DNA of 64,000 nucleotides from an uncultured Bacteroides sp. (GCA_900546355.1 URCM01000003.1:11508-75507); one strand, 5' to 3'. Positions 28,480 to 37,621 are shown, numbered from the stretch's first letter. Made by a program: numbers and translations. Notes: generated by a model not told the origin, from the sequence alone.

Positions 28480-29205
28480 ATGCCTTTTGCCCCTGCGTTT
28501 ATAGAATTTGCCATACGGAACGGGCTTCAGGATTGCGTGGTGTGCGGAGGGGCTCAGGAAGCCAATCTGTATAGTGTTGCTGCTTTCGATGGCATTCAGT
28601 CGTTTTCGGTTTGTGAAGACGCGCCAGAGAAAGCAAGCCGCCCATTCGACCGGGACCGTGACGGATTGGTTCCGGGTGGAGGAGCTGCTACATTGATAGT
28701 GGAAAGTTATGAGCATGCCGTAAAACGTGGCGCTCCGATTCTTGCCGAGATAGTCAGTTGGGGCTTTTCGGGAAATGGAAGTCATATTTCTACCCCCAAT
28801 ATAGAAGGGCCTGCACGTTCACTGGAGCTTTGCCTGAAGAATGGCAATGTACAGCCGGAACAGATTGGTTATATCAATGCGCACGCAACTTCTACCCGTA
28901 TCGGTGATGCGCGCGAGGCCCAAGCGATAGCACAAGTATTCGGCGGGTTATCTGTTCCGGTGACTTCAACCAAAAGCCAGACCGGACACGAGATGTGGAT
29001 GGCGGGAGCCAGCGAACTGATTTATTCCATTCTGATGATGAAGAACGGCTTCATAGCCGGGAATATCAATTTCGAACATCCCGATGAAGATACGGCTTGC
29101 ATTCATGTATTGCCCGAAACCCAAGAAATACATTTCGATATGTTTTTGTCTAACTCATTCGGATTTGGAGGAACGAACTCTACATTGATTGTGAAGGATT
29201 TGTAA
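28480..29205 (+). pseudogene. 5'-truncated beta-ketoacyl-ACP synthase (aryl-polyene type)
   Basis: C-terminal 241 residues of a KAS II-like condensing enzyme. The two catalytic histidines are present in NAHATSTRIGD and KSQTGHEMW, and the C-terminal signature SFGFGGTNSTL is intact. The N-terminal half with the active-site cysteine (TACSxG) is missing, and a TGA stands in frame immediately before the first ATG. Intact family members have about 400 residues. The 210 bp upstream show no remnant of the lost part, so it was probably deleted. Without the cysteine it cannot condense. It would have extended the polyene chain together with the downstream ACP and dehydratases. Confidence 0.88.
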
Positions 29206-29236
29206 TTAGAAGAACAATAAATAAAAACATTTTACT

Positions 29237-29485
29237 ATGACACGTAATGAAATTATAGAAAAAGTCAACGCTTTGTTGGCTGAAGAGTTTGAGGTAGACG
29301 CCGAAGCTTTTACTCCGAATGCCAATGTAAAGGATACGCTTTCACTGGACAGCTTGAGCCTGGTGGATCTGGTAGCGCTTATCCAGCAAAATTATAAAGT
29401 GAAAATACCGGTAACCGACTTGAGAACCATCGTGACATTTAATGATTTGTACGATTATATCGAGTCTCACCAGCCATCCGCATGA
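29237..29485 (+). CDS. Acyl carrier protein
   Basis: 82-residue acyl carrier protein with the phosphopantetheine attachment site LDSLSLVDL (Ser39) and the usual four-helix layout. It overlaps the next gene by 4 bp (ATGA). Placed between a ketosynthase relic and two dehydratases, it is a pathway-specific carrier rather than the housekeeping AcpP. It looks intact even though the ketosynthase before it is broken. Confidence 0.92.
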   Translation: MTRNEIIEKVNALLAEEFEVDAEAFTPNANVKDTLSLDSLSLVDLVALIQQNYKVKIPVTDLRTIVTFNDLYDYIESHQPSA

Positions 29486-29901
29486 TATCGTTTGAAATAA
29501 CAAGGCTGATACCTCAAAGAGAACCGATATTGATGGTAGACCGTTTGGAAAGGGTGGAAGGCGATAGTGCCGGAACCCTTTTCTGCATACGGGAGGATAA
29601 TTTCTTCTTGGAAGCAGACGGAAGGTTGGCGGAAATAGGGGTAATAGAACACATTGCCCAGTCGGCTTCGGCTTTATTCGGATATAAGGCGGCTTTGGCA
29701 GGAGTTTCGGAGCCGGAGGTACGATATATCGGAGAGGTAAAGAAGTTCCGGTGTTACCGTTGTCCGGCAGTGGGAGAAACCTTGCATACCGTAATAACGG
29801 TTGAAATGGAAGTGGAAGGCATCACGTTGGTGCATGGAGAAACCCGGGTAGGGAGCGAACTTATAGCGGAAACGCAAATGAAATTGTCAGATAAAACATA
29901 G
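29482..29901 (+). CDS. Hotdog-fold 3-hydroxyacyl-ACP dehydratase (ApeP-like)
   Basis: 139 residues with FabZ-like N-terminus LIPQREPILMVDRL, the EHIAQSASALFGY helix and a hotdog beta sheet (VGETLHTVITVEMEVEG). Gene order next to ACP and another hotdog protein matches aryl-polyene/flexirubin clusters, where such proteins dehydrate beta-hydroxy intermediates to give conjugated double bonds. Full length. Coupled to the ACP gene by an ATGA overlap. Confidence 0.82.
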   Translation: MISFEITRLIPQREPILMVDRLERVEGDSAGTLFCIREDNFFLEADGRLAEIGVIEHIAQSASALFGYKAALAGVSEPEVRYIGEVKKFRCYRCPAVGETLHTVITVEMEVEGITLVHGETRVGSELIAETQMKLSDKT

Positions 29902-29907
29902 CGTGAT

Positions 29908-30300
29908 ATGCGGTTAAGAGGTACATATTATAAGGAGTGGAGTGCCCACTATGGAGGGGACGAAGCCTCGTTTCATGTTGAGCTGTTGCCCGGATGCGAT
30001 GTGTATCGGGGGCATTTCCCCGCTCGTCCGATTTGTCCGGGCGTATGCCATATAGGGATGCTGAAAGAATGTATGGAGGAAGCGGTCGGCGTAAAGTTGG
30101 CTATCGATACCATCAAGCAATGCCGGATGACGGCGGTAGCTTCTCCTGAATTTTGTTCTGAACTGGACATCCGTATGCATATCCAATGCTTAGGCGAGTC
30201 ACGTTGGGCGGTGCAAGCCCGATTGTATGATACCGAACGTACCTATATGGAGTACAAGGGAGAGATGAAACGGAAGGATGAGAAGGTATCGGAGTCATGA
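29908..30300 (+). CDS. Hotdog-fold dehydratase, FabZ/FabA-like (ApeI-like)
   Basis: 130 residues; the motif GHFPARPICPGVCHIGML (His36 as catalytic candidate) is that of the FabA/FabZ dehydratases. It begins 6 bp after the first hotdog gene and overlaps the oxidoreductase gene by 4 bp. It probably partners the previous protein; the second catalytic acid is not obvious at the usual helix position. Confidence 0.8.
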   Translation: MRLRGTYYKEWSAHYGGDEASFHVELLPGCDVYRGHFPARPICPGVCHIGMLKECMEEAVGVKLAIDTIKQCRMTAVASPEFCSELDIRMHIQCLGESRWAVQARLYDTERTYMEYKGEMKRKDEKVSES

Positions 30301-31283
30301 AGTATGATGTAATTGTGATAGGTGGCGGACTTGGCGGGCTGGAATGCGGATATATTTTGGCTCGTGCCGGGAAATCGGTGTTGGTATTGGAACAGGGAAG
30401 GCAGACGGGAGGATGTCTTCAGAGTTATCGGAGGAATGGATTGAAGTTTGATACCGGATTTCATTATGTAGGCGGTTTGGAAAAGGGACAACCTTTGTAT
30501 CGTGTATTCGAGTATTTGGGTTTGGATTCGCTTCCCTGGCACCGGATGGATGAAACATTCGACCGTATTACCGTAGCCGGACGCGAGTATGCGTTATCGC
30601 AAGGTTATGATAATTTTGCCCTTCGGTTGGCTGAAGATTTTCCGAATGAAAAAGAAGCCTTGAAGCAATACGCTTCGTTATTGAGTGAAACCGAAAGCCG
30701 TCAGTTGGACGGATTGAATCCGGAATGTCAGGAAGATGATTTTGCCTCGTCTTTATGTGAGACCAACACTTACCAATATTTATGCCAATCGTTTCGGGAT
30801 ACCGGTTTGATTGATGCCGTAAGCGGTGCTTCGCTTAAAATGGAGTTGCGGAAATCCTCATTACCTTTGTTTACTTTTTTACATGGCAATAGCGGATATG
30901 TCGGAAGCAGTTGGCGATTGAAGGGAAGCGGTTCCCTGTTGACCGGTGCGTTGGCAGAAGGCATCCGCAAGCAGGGAGGAGAAGTGAAGTGTCGTGCCGG
31001 GGCGGAAGAATTGATAGGAGAAAGGCATCGTATTGTCCGTGTCCGTTGTACAGACGGTAATACATACGAGGGTGATGTTTTCATCGGAGCCATTCATCCC
31101 GCTTTGGTATGCCGGATGATAAAGCAAGACGGGTTGCTGAAGCCAGCTTACCGGAACCGTATTTTCAGACAAACGAACACGTTTGGCGTGTTTACCGTTT
31201 CGTTGGTGTTGAAACCTGATGAGCTCCGGTATTTTAATTACAACCGTTATGTGTACTCCCGAAGCCGGATACATTACCGGTGA
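30297..31283 (+). pseudogene. Truncated FAD-dependent oxidoreductase (phytoene desaturase-like)
   Basis: N-terminal part of a CrtI/phytoene-dehydrogenase-like flavoprotein. The Rossmann motif is VIGGGLGGLECGYILARAG with VLEQG and GGCLQSY, followed by FDTGFHYVGGL. It stops at residue 328, whereas the family is about 490-520 residues. Homology fades at about residue 318 and the last residues (SRSRIHYR) look like read-through into unrelated sequence. The substrate-binding and second FAD-binding segments are lost, so it is most likely inactive. In intact clusters it would act on the polyene product. Confidence 0.82.
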
Positions 31284-31346
31284 GGTTGTATCAATAAATG
31301 GAGGGCTTTATACCTGATTTTCGGCTCATGTTATCATTTAATAGGT

Positions 31347-32333
31347 ATGGAAAAGGGAAATGTAAAATCCACTTATAAGTCGAATGATACGGAGGAGTGG
31401 CTTGACAAGGTCTGGACACGCCCTATCGGTTATCGTTGGGCGTTGTTGTTTGAACGCTTCAATGTGCATCCGAATACCGTGACCGTCTTATCGATGCTCA
31501 TAGGTGCGGGGTCGGCTTTCTTTTTCGCTCATGGCTCGTATCGGACAGAAGGTACAGAAGGGTTGTTGTTTAATCTGATTGCTGTCCTATTGTTGGCGTG
31601 GGCTAATTTTTATGATAGTGCAGACGGGCAGCTGGCCCGGATGACAGGGAAAAAGACCCCCTTAGGACGTATACTTGACGGGGCTGCCAGCGAGGTATGG
31701 TTTATACCTATTTATTTGGCATTGGTATATCGGTTTTATGTGCACCATGCGTCCGAATTTCAATGGTTAGGCATTGAAGATACTTCCCGGAATGCGTGGA
31801 TAGCGACCGGGGTGTTGCTGATAGTGGTACTGTATTCGGGTTTCGGATGCCATAGCCGCCAGTGTGGGATTGCTGACTATTACCGTCAGGTTCATCTTTT
31901 CTTTTTGAAAGGTACGGCGGGAAGTGAACTGGATAATTCCGCACAACAGCAGAAGGTATATGATGAAACTCCGTGGAAAGGAAATTTTTTATGGAAAATG
32001 TTTCTGAAGACCTATGTTAATTATACGGCGACACAAGAAAAACAGACACCGAATTTCCAGCGGCTCATGAGGGTGTTGCGTGAAAAATACCATGCTACGG
32101 AAAATATACCTCAGGCGTTTCGGGACCGGTTCCGTAGTCTGTCTTTGCCTTTGATGAAATGGACAAACATCCTCACCTTCAATACACGTGCGATTGTGCT
32201 GTATGCCGTTTGCTTATTGGATTTGCCTTGGCTTTATTTTGTATTCGAAATTGTTGTCATGTCCGGAATCTGTAGCTACATGAAGCGGAAACATGAAGGC
32301 TTTTGTAAGGAATTGATGACAAGTATTCAGTAA
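31347..32333 (+). CDS. CDP-alcohol phosphatidyltransferase family membrane protein
   Basis: 328-residue membrane protein with the CDP-alcohol phosphotransferase signature: DSADGQLARMTGKKTPLG then RILDGAAS. D1, D2, G and AR are present and D3 is present, but the fourth acid (the presumed catalytic base, D4) is Ser, followed by Glu. About six membrane helices are predicted by eye. Relatives occur in Bacteroidetes aryl-polyene clusters, where they may attach a head group to the polyene lipid (inference). It follows the truncated oxidoreductase after 63 bp of rearranged sequence and precedes the DUF5686 gene by 13 bp. Confidence 0.85.
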   Translation: MEKGNVKSTYKSNDTEEWLDKVWTRPIGYRWALLFERFNVHPNTVTVLSMLIGAGSAFFFAHGSYRTEGTEGLLFNLIAVLLLAWANFYDSADGQLARMTGKKTPLGRILDGAASEVWFIPIYLALVYRFYVHHASEFQWLGIEDTSRNAWIATGVLLIVVLYSGFGCHSRQCGIADYYRQVHLFFLKGTAGSELDNSAQQQKVYDETPWKGNFLWKMFLKTYVNYTATQEKQTPNFQRLMRVLREKYHATENIPQAFRDRFRSLSLPLMKWTNILTFNTRAIVLYAVCLLDLPWLYFVFEIVVMSGICSYMKRKHEGFCKELMTSIQ

Positions 32334-32346
32334 AATAATTACGGAC

Positions 32347-33864
32347 ATGAAGTTTGGAATAAGAGAGAGAATTGCCTGTTTCATGCTTGCCTTATCAATG
32401 ACAACGATTGTATACGGGCAGGTTTCACAAATTAAGGGAGTGGTGATTGACTCTATCGATGGAGGTTCTTTGCCCTACGCTTCCGTGTCGCTGGAGGGTA
32501 CCGGTAAAGGTGTCATGACGGATGAAAAGGGTCGGTTTTCTCTTTCTGTTTCAGGAAAGAATGTCGTGTTGGAAGTCTCTTTTTTAGGATATGACACCAA
32601 GAAGGTGAAGGTCAATTCAGAACAGGCACATGATTTGCACATAGCTCTTGTTCCTTCAGATATTGTGTTGAATGAGGTAGTAATCAAGCCCGGACGTGAA
32701 CATTACCGCCGGAGGGATAACCCGGCGGTGCGTTTCGTGAAACAGGTTATCGAACGGAGAAAAAGCAACGACCCGCGTAATCATGCTTATTTCAGTTATG
32801 ACCAATACGAGAAAATAGTATTCGCAATGAACGAGTTCCAGCCGAAGGAGAAGAAGAATGGCAAGTTCAACTTTGTGAAGGATTTTATCGATACCTTGGA
32901 GGTCGGTACCACTATTTTGCCCGTATCAGAGAAGGAACGGGTGGAAAAGGTTTATTACCGCAATTCGCCCCGTTCGGAGAAACGGTTGGTGAAGGGAAGC
33001 AAGTCATCGGGCGTAGACGAGATTTTCTCGCGCGATGGCATCCAGCAGTTCCTGGATGAGGCTTTTCAAGAGGTGGATATCTTCCGGAATAACATTTCCT
33101 TATTCCTGCAACGCTTCGTAAGTCCGCTTTCTACCATTGGTCCGGGTTTCTATAAATATTATTTGCTCGACACGCTTGATGTAGCGGGTAAGCCTTGTGT
33201 CGATTTAGGGTTTGTGCCTTTCAATTCCGAGTCGTTCGGCTTTACCGGACATTTGTATGTGGCGCTCGATTCCACTTATTTTGTAAACCGTGTGGTGCTC
33301 AATGTGGCAAAGGACATAAACCTGAACTTTGTGTCGGGCATGACGATAGAGCAGACCTTCGAGCGCACTCCCGACAATACCCGTTTGTTGACAAAGGATG
33401 ACATACGGATAAATTTCAAATTGAGTGAAAAATCGAAAGGCATGTATGCCCAACGGTTGATTTTATATGAGAATCATTCTTTTCTTCCTCCTCCCGGACA
33501 AGAAGCCCGTATCTTTGAGGAAAGTGCGCCGGTTATTATCCAACAGGAAGCATATAACCGGAAGGAAGATTTTTGGGAATCCAACCGTCCGGAGCTTGCC
33601 CGGAAGAAGAATCCTAATACGGTAGAGAAATTGATGGCACGTTTTCGCTCTGTCCCTCTGTTTTATAGTAGAACAAAATTGGTTTGCGAAAAATGGAATG
33701 GAACACAGAGACACAAAGACACAGAGCTTTATTTTTTGAGAGAACAGAGTTCACAGAGTAAAGTCTGGTTCTATGGTCTTTACCTTCTCTATATATTTAT
33801 CTCTCCGTGCCTCTGTGTTCAATATAAAGGATTAACGGATTTTTCGCAATCCATTTCTGATTGA
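32347..33864 (+). pseudogene. Truncated carboxypeptidase-regulatory-like / DUF5686 protein
   Basis: An exported protein (signal ending IVYGQ) with an N-terminal carboxypeptidase D-regulatory-like beta-sandwich (about 28-110: IKGVVIDSIDGGSLPYASVSLEGTGKG...) and the first half of DUF5686. Family members are usually well over 800 residues and end in an outer-membrane barrel. Here homology stops near residue 440 (position about 33667) and the remaining 60 codons lie in a fold-back repeat (33684-33849). The barrel is gone, so the product is unlikely to work. It closes the decayed aryl-polyene-like cluster. Confidence 0.8.
33684..33849. repeat. 166-bp fold-back element with terminal inverted repeats
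   Basis: TTGCGAAAAAT (33684-33694) and ATTTTTCGCAA (33839-33849) are exact inverted copies. Inside, GAACACAGAG (33701-33710) pairs with CTCTGTGTTC (33811-33820). The internal words ACACAAAGAC and CACAGAG recur in the hairpin at 14683-14726. It lies exactly where DUF5686 homology ends, so it either inserted there or marks a deletion junction. Confidence 0.75.
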
Positions 33865-33904
33865 CTATATATATCCTGTTTCCATATTATACAGCTGTGA
33901 ATTT

Positions 33905-34028
33905 AGGAACTGTTTTTATATTTCTACAAAAGGTTTCTTCTCGTCTTGACGTTTCCGTTTTCATGTGTGCTTTGGCGATTTTTTTGATTCTTTCCGTTTC
34001 TGTTCTTCGTCAGATAGCCCGCTATCCT
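33905..34028. repeat. Diverged copy of the 36305-36497 element
   Basis: Shares long stretches with the left 125 bp of the element at 36305 (for example GTGTGCTTTGG, GTTCTTCGTCAGA, AGCCCGCTATC) but lacks its right inverted repeat. It is probably an old, truncated insertion. The rest of the 232 bp between the DUF5686 pseudogene and the ABC transporter holds nothing else I can identify. Confidence 0.75.
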
Positions 34029-34096
34029 CCTTATAGTTTGGATTGCCGTAATAATCCCGATATCCAGAAGAGTGGTGTCGTTTGTTTTTCTGGTTT

Positions 34097-35734
34097 TTAT
34101 GAATGGCTAAGTTGGATGGTTGAAGTGCAGAGCCGGGCTATTTTTTGCCGATGGGTTATCAGGATGAGCGTTTTATCCTGTAATTGCTGGGACAAACGTT
34201 TCAGCAGAAGCTCTTCTGTTTCATCATCTAATGCTGCGGTAGGTTCGTCTAATAGCAAGATGTTGCCTGGACGTAATAATCCTCGTGCAATGGCAATGCG
34301 CTGTGCTTGCCCTTCGCTTAGACCTGCTCCTTGTTCTCCACAGAGGCTGTCCAGCTTTTCAGGAAGTTGGAAAACAAAGTCGGCTGCGGCAATATGAAGA
34401 GCCGCATACAATTCGTTATCGGTGGCATCGGCTTTGCCCATGAGTAAGTTGTCGCGGATGGTGCCGCTTATAAGCGTGTTGCCTTGTGGCACATATGAGA
34501 TGTTGCATCGGGTTTGTGGCGATGCCGGTGCTTCTTTGTGGCCGTTATAAAAGACGATTTGCCCTTCGTCAGGAGTCAGCAAAGCTAAGATAATCCGTAT
34601 AAGGGTGCTTTTTCCGGCACCGGTTTCTCCCGTTACTGCTGTCAGGCTTCCGGGAATGAAATCGTAATTGAAATGCCGGAATACCGGTTTCGTGCTTCCG
34701 GGATAAGTAAACGACAGGCCTTGGACGCGAATGCCTGCTTTGCCTTCGAGCACGATAGGGTTGCCTTGTGGCTCTTGCGGCAAGGCGCGAAGTTCTTCCA
34801 GTCTTTCCACCGAAGTGAATACCCGGATAAAAGCAGGTATTTCGCGGCTTAAGTCCACCATCGGACGTTGCACTTGGGCTACCAATTGCAAGAAAGCCGT
34901 CATCATGCCGAAGGTAACCGTTCCGTCTTGCAATCCGAAGATTCCCCATAAGAAGGCTACGGCGTAACCGGCGGCAAATCCGCTTTGCACGGCAAGGCGT
35001 GAGGTAATCGAGAAGTTGAGGCGGTATAGGATTTGGGCTTGTAGCTTTTGTTGTAGGGGAACAAGGGTCGACACGCTGCGAGGGGTTTGTTCTAAAGAAC
35101 GGACCAAGTAGCGGTGCTGCAATTGTTCTTGTTGATAGCCTTGTATCTGGCTGTCCATACGGCGTATGTCGGCAGATAGTTTTCGCATTTTCCGTACGTA
35201 GCCTTTGCTGAGCAATAAGGCTACTGGCATGATGAACAGCAGGATGCCGGTCAGTCGTGCGTCGAGTCTTGATAGAAAGAACAGTGCTCCGGTCAGTTGG
35301 GCAAGGGTGACGATGATGAAAGGCACTTCCCTGCACAACGCGTCTGACACAGTAGGCACGTCTTCTTCCAAGCGGTTGATCATGTCTCCTGTGTGCCAAT
35401 CGCCCCGTTCTATCCATCGGCTTTCCATCAGGCGGTTGAATAGCAGGCTGTTCATGCGGTTGCGCATTTTTATTTCTATCCCGCTTCCTATCCGGCTGCG
35501 TAGGCCCGACAGCAGCAATTGGACTGCCATGCAGGCCAGCATTCCTCCGATGCAGGCATTCAAATGATGGTCTGCTTCTCCGGTCACGGCATCAATTACT
35601 TGTTTGCAAGCAAAGACGAACAGCAAGGAAACGCCGGCATGCAAGATGCCGGTAAGGCTGTTGCCGGCGATTGGGATGCGGAATCCTTTTGTGGCGTTCC
35701 ATAGCCAACTTATGCAATTTCTTGTTTTCATCAT
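34097..35734 (-). CDS. ABC exporter, fused membrane and ATPase domains
   Basis: Type IV half-transporter of 545 residues, membrane domain first and ATPase second. Seen: Walker A GETGAGKST, signature LSEGQAQRIAIARG, Walker B ILLLDEPTAALD and H-loop ILITHR. The start is placed at 35734 because that ATG forms an ATGA overlap with the stop of the protease gene; an in-frame extension 29 codons upstream exists but lies inside that gene. No peptidase C39 domain is present. Coupling to a signal-peptidase-like protease suggests export of a processed peptide (inference). It would act as a homodimer. Confidence 0.9.
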   Translation of the reverse strand: MMKTRNCISWLWNATKGFRIPIAGNSLTGILHAGVSLLFVFACKQVIDAVTGEADHHLNACIGGMLACMAVQLLLSGLRSRIGSGIEIKMRNRMNSLLFNRLMESRWIERGDWHTGDMINRLEEDVPTVSDALCREVPFIIVTLAQLTGALFFLSRLDARLTGILLFIMPVALLLSKGYVRKMRKLSADIRRMDSQIQGYQQEQLQHRYLVRSLEQTPRSVSTLVPLQQKLQAQILYRLNFSITSRLAVQSGFAAGYAVAFLWGIFGLQDGTVTFGMMTAFLQLVAQVQRPMVDLSREIPAFIRVFTSVERLEELRALPQEPQGNPIVLEGKAGIRVQGLSFTYPGSTKPVFRHFNYDFIPGSLTAVTGETGAGKSTLIRIILALLTPDEGQIVFYNGHKEAPASPQTRCNISYVPQGNTLISGTIRDNLLMGKADATDNELYAALHIAAADFVFQLPEKLDSLCGEQGAGLSEGQAQRIAIARGLLRPGNILLLDEPTAALDDETEELLLKRLSQQLQDKTLILITHRQKIARLCTSTIQLSHS

Positions 35735-36198
35735 GGGTTGTGAATGGGGTTTATGATACGGCAAGCAGCCAACAGATACCTGCGGCAAGGCAGCAATTTG
35801 CGCCAAATCCACGCTTTGCATCGTTCGGTAGGCGATGTGCAGTCGATGCTTCGTCCGTTCCGGATGATTTCGGTTACAGTCCCGTAAACCAGTTCTTTCC
35901 TGCTGTTTTCTTGGGCTTGCAGGTTTCCGTCACCCATTAATGTCAGTTGGTTGTCTCTTATGCGATAGATTCGGTGCAATACGAAACGGCCTTCTTCCGA
36001 TTGCGCCAAAACGATGTCTCCGGTTCGTATGCGGGTGTTTTTCTGTACTATCACCGCGTCGCGCCCGTTTGCGATAAACGGATACATGCTATTCCCTTTT
36101 GCCTGTAATTTTATTTTGTGTCCTTGATGGAGTTGGTAAACCGCTTCATCAAGCAGTTCTTTGTTGGGCAATAGGATATGTGGCGGTTCCGGTTTCAT
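35731..36198 (-). CDS. S24/S26-type peptidase with Ser-His dyad
   Basis: 155-residue protein with the signal-peptidase/LexA fold: GNSMYPFI (Ser37) and TGDIVLAQ, then GRFVLHRIYRI, where His75 stands at the general-base position. A His in place of Lys is typical of the Sec11/SipW branch (S26B). No membrane helix is obvious at the N-terminus; a basic, hydrophobic C-terminus may associate with membrane. The start at 36198 fits the promoter at 36227-36258; in-frame ATGs at 36261 and 36219 lie at or before the expected transcription start. Similar proteases stand next to ABC exporters in Bacteroidetes peptide loci, but no precursor peptide is seen here. Confidence 0.8.
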   Translation of the reverse strand: MKPEPPHILLPNKELLDEAVYQLHQGHKIKLQAKGNSMYPFIANGRDAVIVQKNTRIRTGDIVLAQSEEGRFVLHRIYRIRDNQLTLMGDGNLQAQENSRKELVYGTVTEIIRNGRSIDCTSPTERCKAWIWRKLLPCRRYLLAACRIINPIHNP

Positions 36199-36226
36199 GT
36201 CTTTTCCTTTTTTTAAAAGCATGGGG

Positions 36227-36258
36227 CAAATATAAGGGATATTATGCGAAATCTGCAA
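36227..36258 (-). promoter_or_regulatory. Promoter of the protease-ABC exporter operon
   Basis: On the minus strand, -33 TTG (36258-36256) and -7 TATATTTG (36234-36227) are 21 bp apart. The transcription start is expected near 36218, about 20 nt before the chosen start codon. Confidence 0.75.
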
Positions 36259-36304
36259 CAAAATCGTTTTTGTTTCTGTTTTCTTTGTGTTCCTTTACCT
36301 TCTT

Positions 36305-36497
36305 AGAAGCTGTTTTGAATTTCTCCAAAAAGTTTTTCTTGGCTTGATATATCCGTTTTCGTGTGTGCTTTGGGCGATTTTTTGGTCCTTTTCGCTCCTG
36401 TTCTTCGTCAGACAGCCCGCTATCTTCCTCATCACAGAAGCAAAATGCCTCAAAAACTCATCCCAAATCATCGCACGATAAATTCAAAACAGCTTCT
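36305..36497. mobile_element. MITE-like element with 18-bp terminal inverted repeats
   Basis: AGAAGCTGTTTTGAATTT (36305-36322) and its exact inverse at 36480-36497 bound 193 bp without a credible gene. A further near copy of the right end (one mismatch) lies at 36512-36529, and a diverged relative of the left 125 bp at 33905-34028. Small size, exact inverted ends and multiple copies suggest a non-autonomous transposon. The autonomous parent is not in the window. Confidence 0.78.
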
Positions 36498-36637
36498 TAA
36501 GAGCTTCCGGTAAATTCAAAACAGTTTCTGGCTTTATCGGAAAATTTAAACAGGATCCAAACCGCTTTGCCTCTTTTTTATCTGCCTATATTTGCAGCAT
36601 ATACCTTATTATATTTATCCTTTTAACAAAAATAGAC

Positions 36638-37462
36638 ATGACATCAATTAAAATCAAAGCCAAATCAAACGCCTTTTCTGCGGAAAGAAGAGAAGGCCAC
36701 TCGACTCGCAAAGCCACCCGTCGGCAGTCTTTTTTTCAATTTATGCAAGATGAAATCAAGCGGCTGGAAGCATTAGATAGAATCCGCACGTCGGAAACAT
36801 ATGCAGCTACCTTCCGCAGCATCTGCTCTTTCCGGTCGGGCAAAGACTTTACTTGGGATGAAATCAATGAAGAAGAGGCAATCCGGTATGAGTCCTATTT
36901 GAAGCGGAACGGGAAATCCATGAATACGGTATCTTTTTATATGCGTATTTTCAGGGCGGTTTATAATCGTGCGGTAGAAAAAGGGCTGACCTTGCAACAT
37001 TATCCTTTCAAGCATGTGTATACCGGAGTGGGGAAGACCCGCAAACGTGCTGTCCCGCTAAGTGTCATCAAGCAGCTCAAACAATTGGAACTTCCTTTAA
37101 ATTCCTCACTTGACTTTGCGCGCGATATGTTCTTGTTTAGTTTTTATACGCGTGGCATGTCATTTATCGACATGGCATACCTGAAGAAAAAAGACTTGAA
37201 AGACGGATTTTTGATTTACAGGCGCCGCAAGACCGGGCAGCAACTATGTATCCGTTGGGAGAAATGTATGCAAGACATCATAGAGAAATATCCGCTTAGC
37301 GAAACCGGATTCCTGCTTCCCATTATTACACGGCAGGGCGGTGAAAGGAGACAATACATCAATGCCATGCATTTGGTTAATCGCAAGCTGAAGGAAATGC
37401 CGTTGTCTTCACCTCATGTGTCGCAGCTTAGCATGTATGTAGCCCGCCACAAATGGGTATAG
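36638..37462 (+). pseudogene. Tyrosine recombinase lacking its C-terminal catalytic end
   Basis: 274 residues of a Bacteroidetes-type tyrosine site-specific recombinase. It has the N-terminal SAM-like DNA-binding domain (about 30-130: FFQFMQDEIKRLEAL... YESYLKRNGKSMNTVSFYMRIF) and the start of the catalytic domain with the first arginine in FYTRGMSFIDMAYLK. It ends at MYVARHKWV, inside the second arginine box. About 45 residues with the His/Trp and nucleophilic Tyr of intact relatives are missing. It cannot cut DNA. The break at about 37460 coincides with the start of a repeat-rich region and the mobile element. Confidence 0.85.
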
Positions 37463-37621
37463 CTTAAATTTGAGAATATATCTTATTGAAACACTGTAAT
37501 ATAATAAGAATAACAAAAACAAGGATAACAAACAGGTAACATTTTGATTGAAAATAATGTCTTACCAAGAGCAAGGAAGCCTGCCTATCAAGTGTACAAA
37601 GGTAATGGCTTCAACTTGATT

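Noticed and set aside
28362-28574. Upstream frame that might restore the N-terminus of the ketosynthase by frameshift
   Set aside because: Its translation (MIGNGYECSCSYVE...) shows no resemblance to the TACSxG active-site region, so a simple frameshift does not explain the loss.
34569-35417. 282-codon minus-strand frame inside the ABC transporter gene
   Set aside because: Different frame of a gene with complete ABC motifs; Arg/Pro/Ser-rich shadow.
36287-36481. 64-codon frame in the MITE-like element
   Set aside because: Phe/Leu/Ser-rich translation of A/T-rich DNA, no start signal, and its end lies in the inverted repeat.
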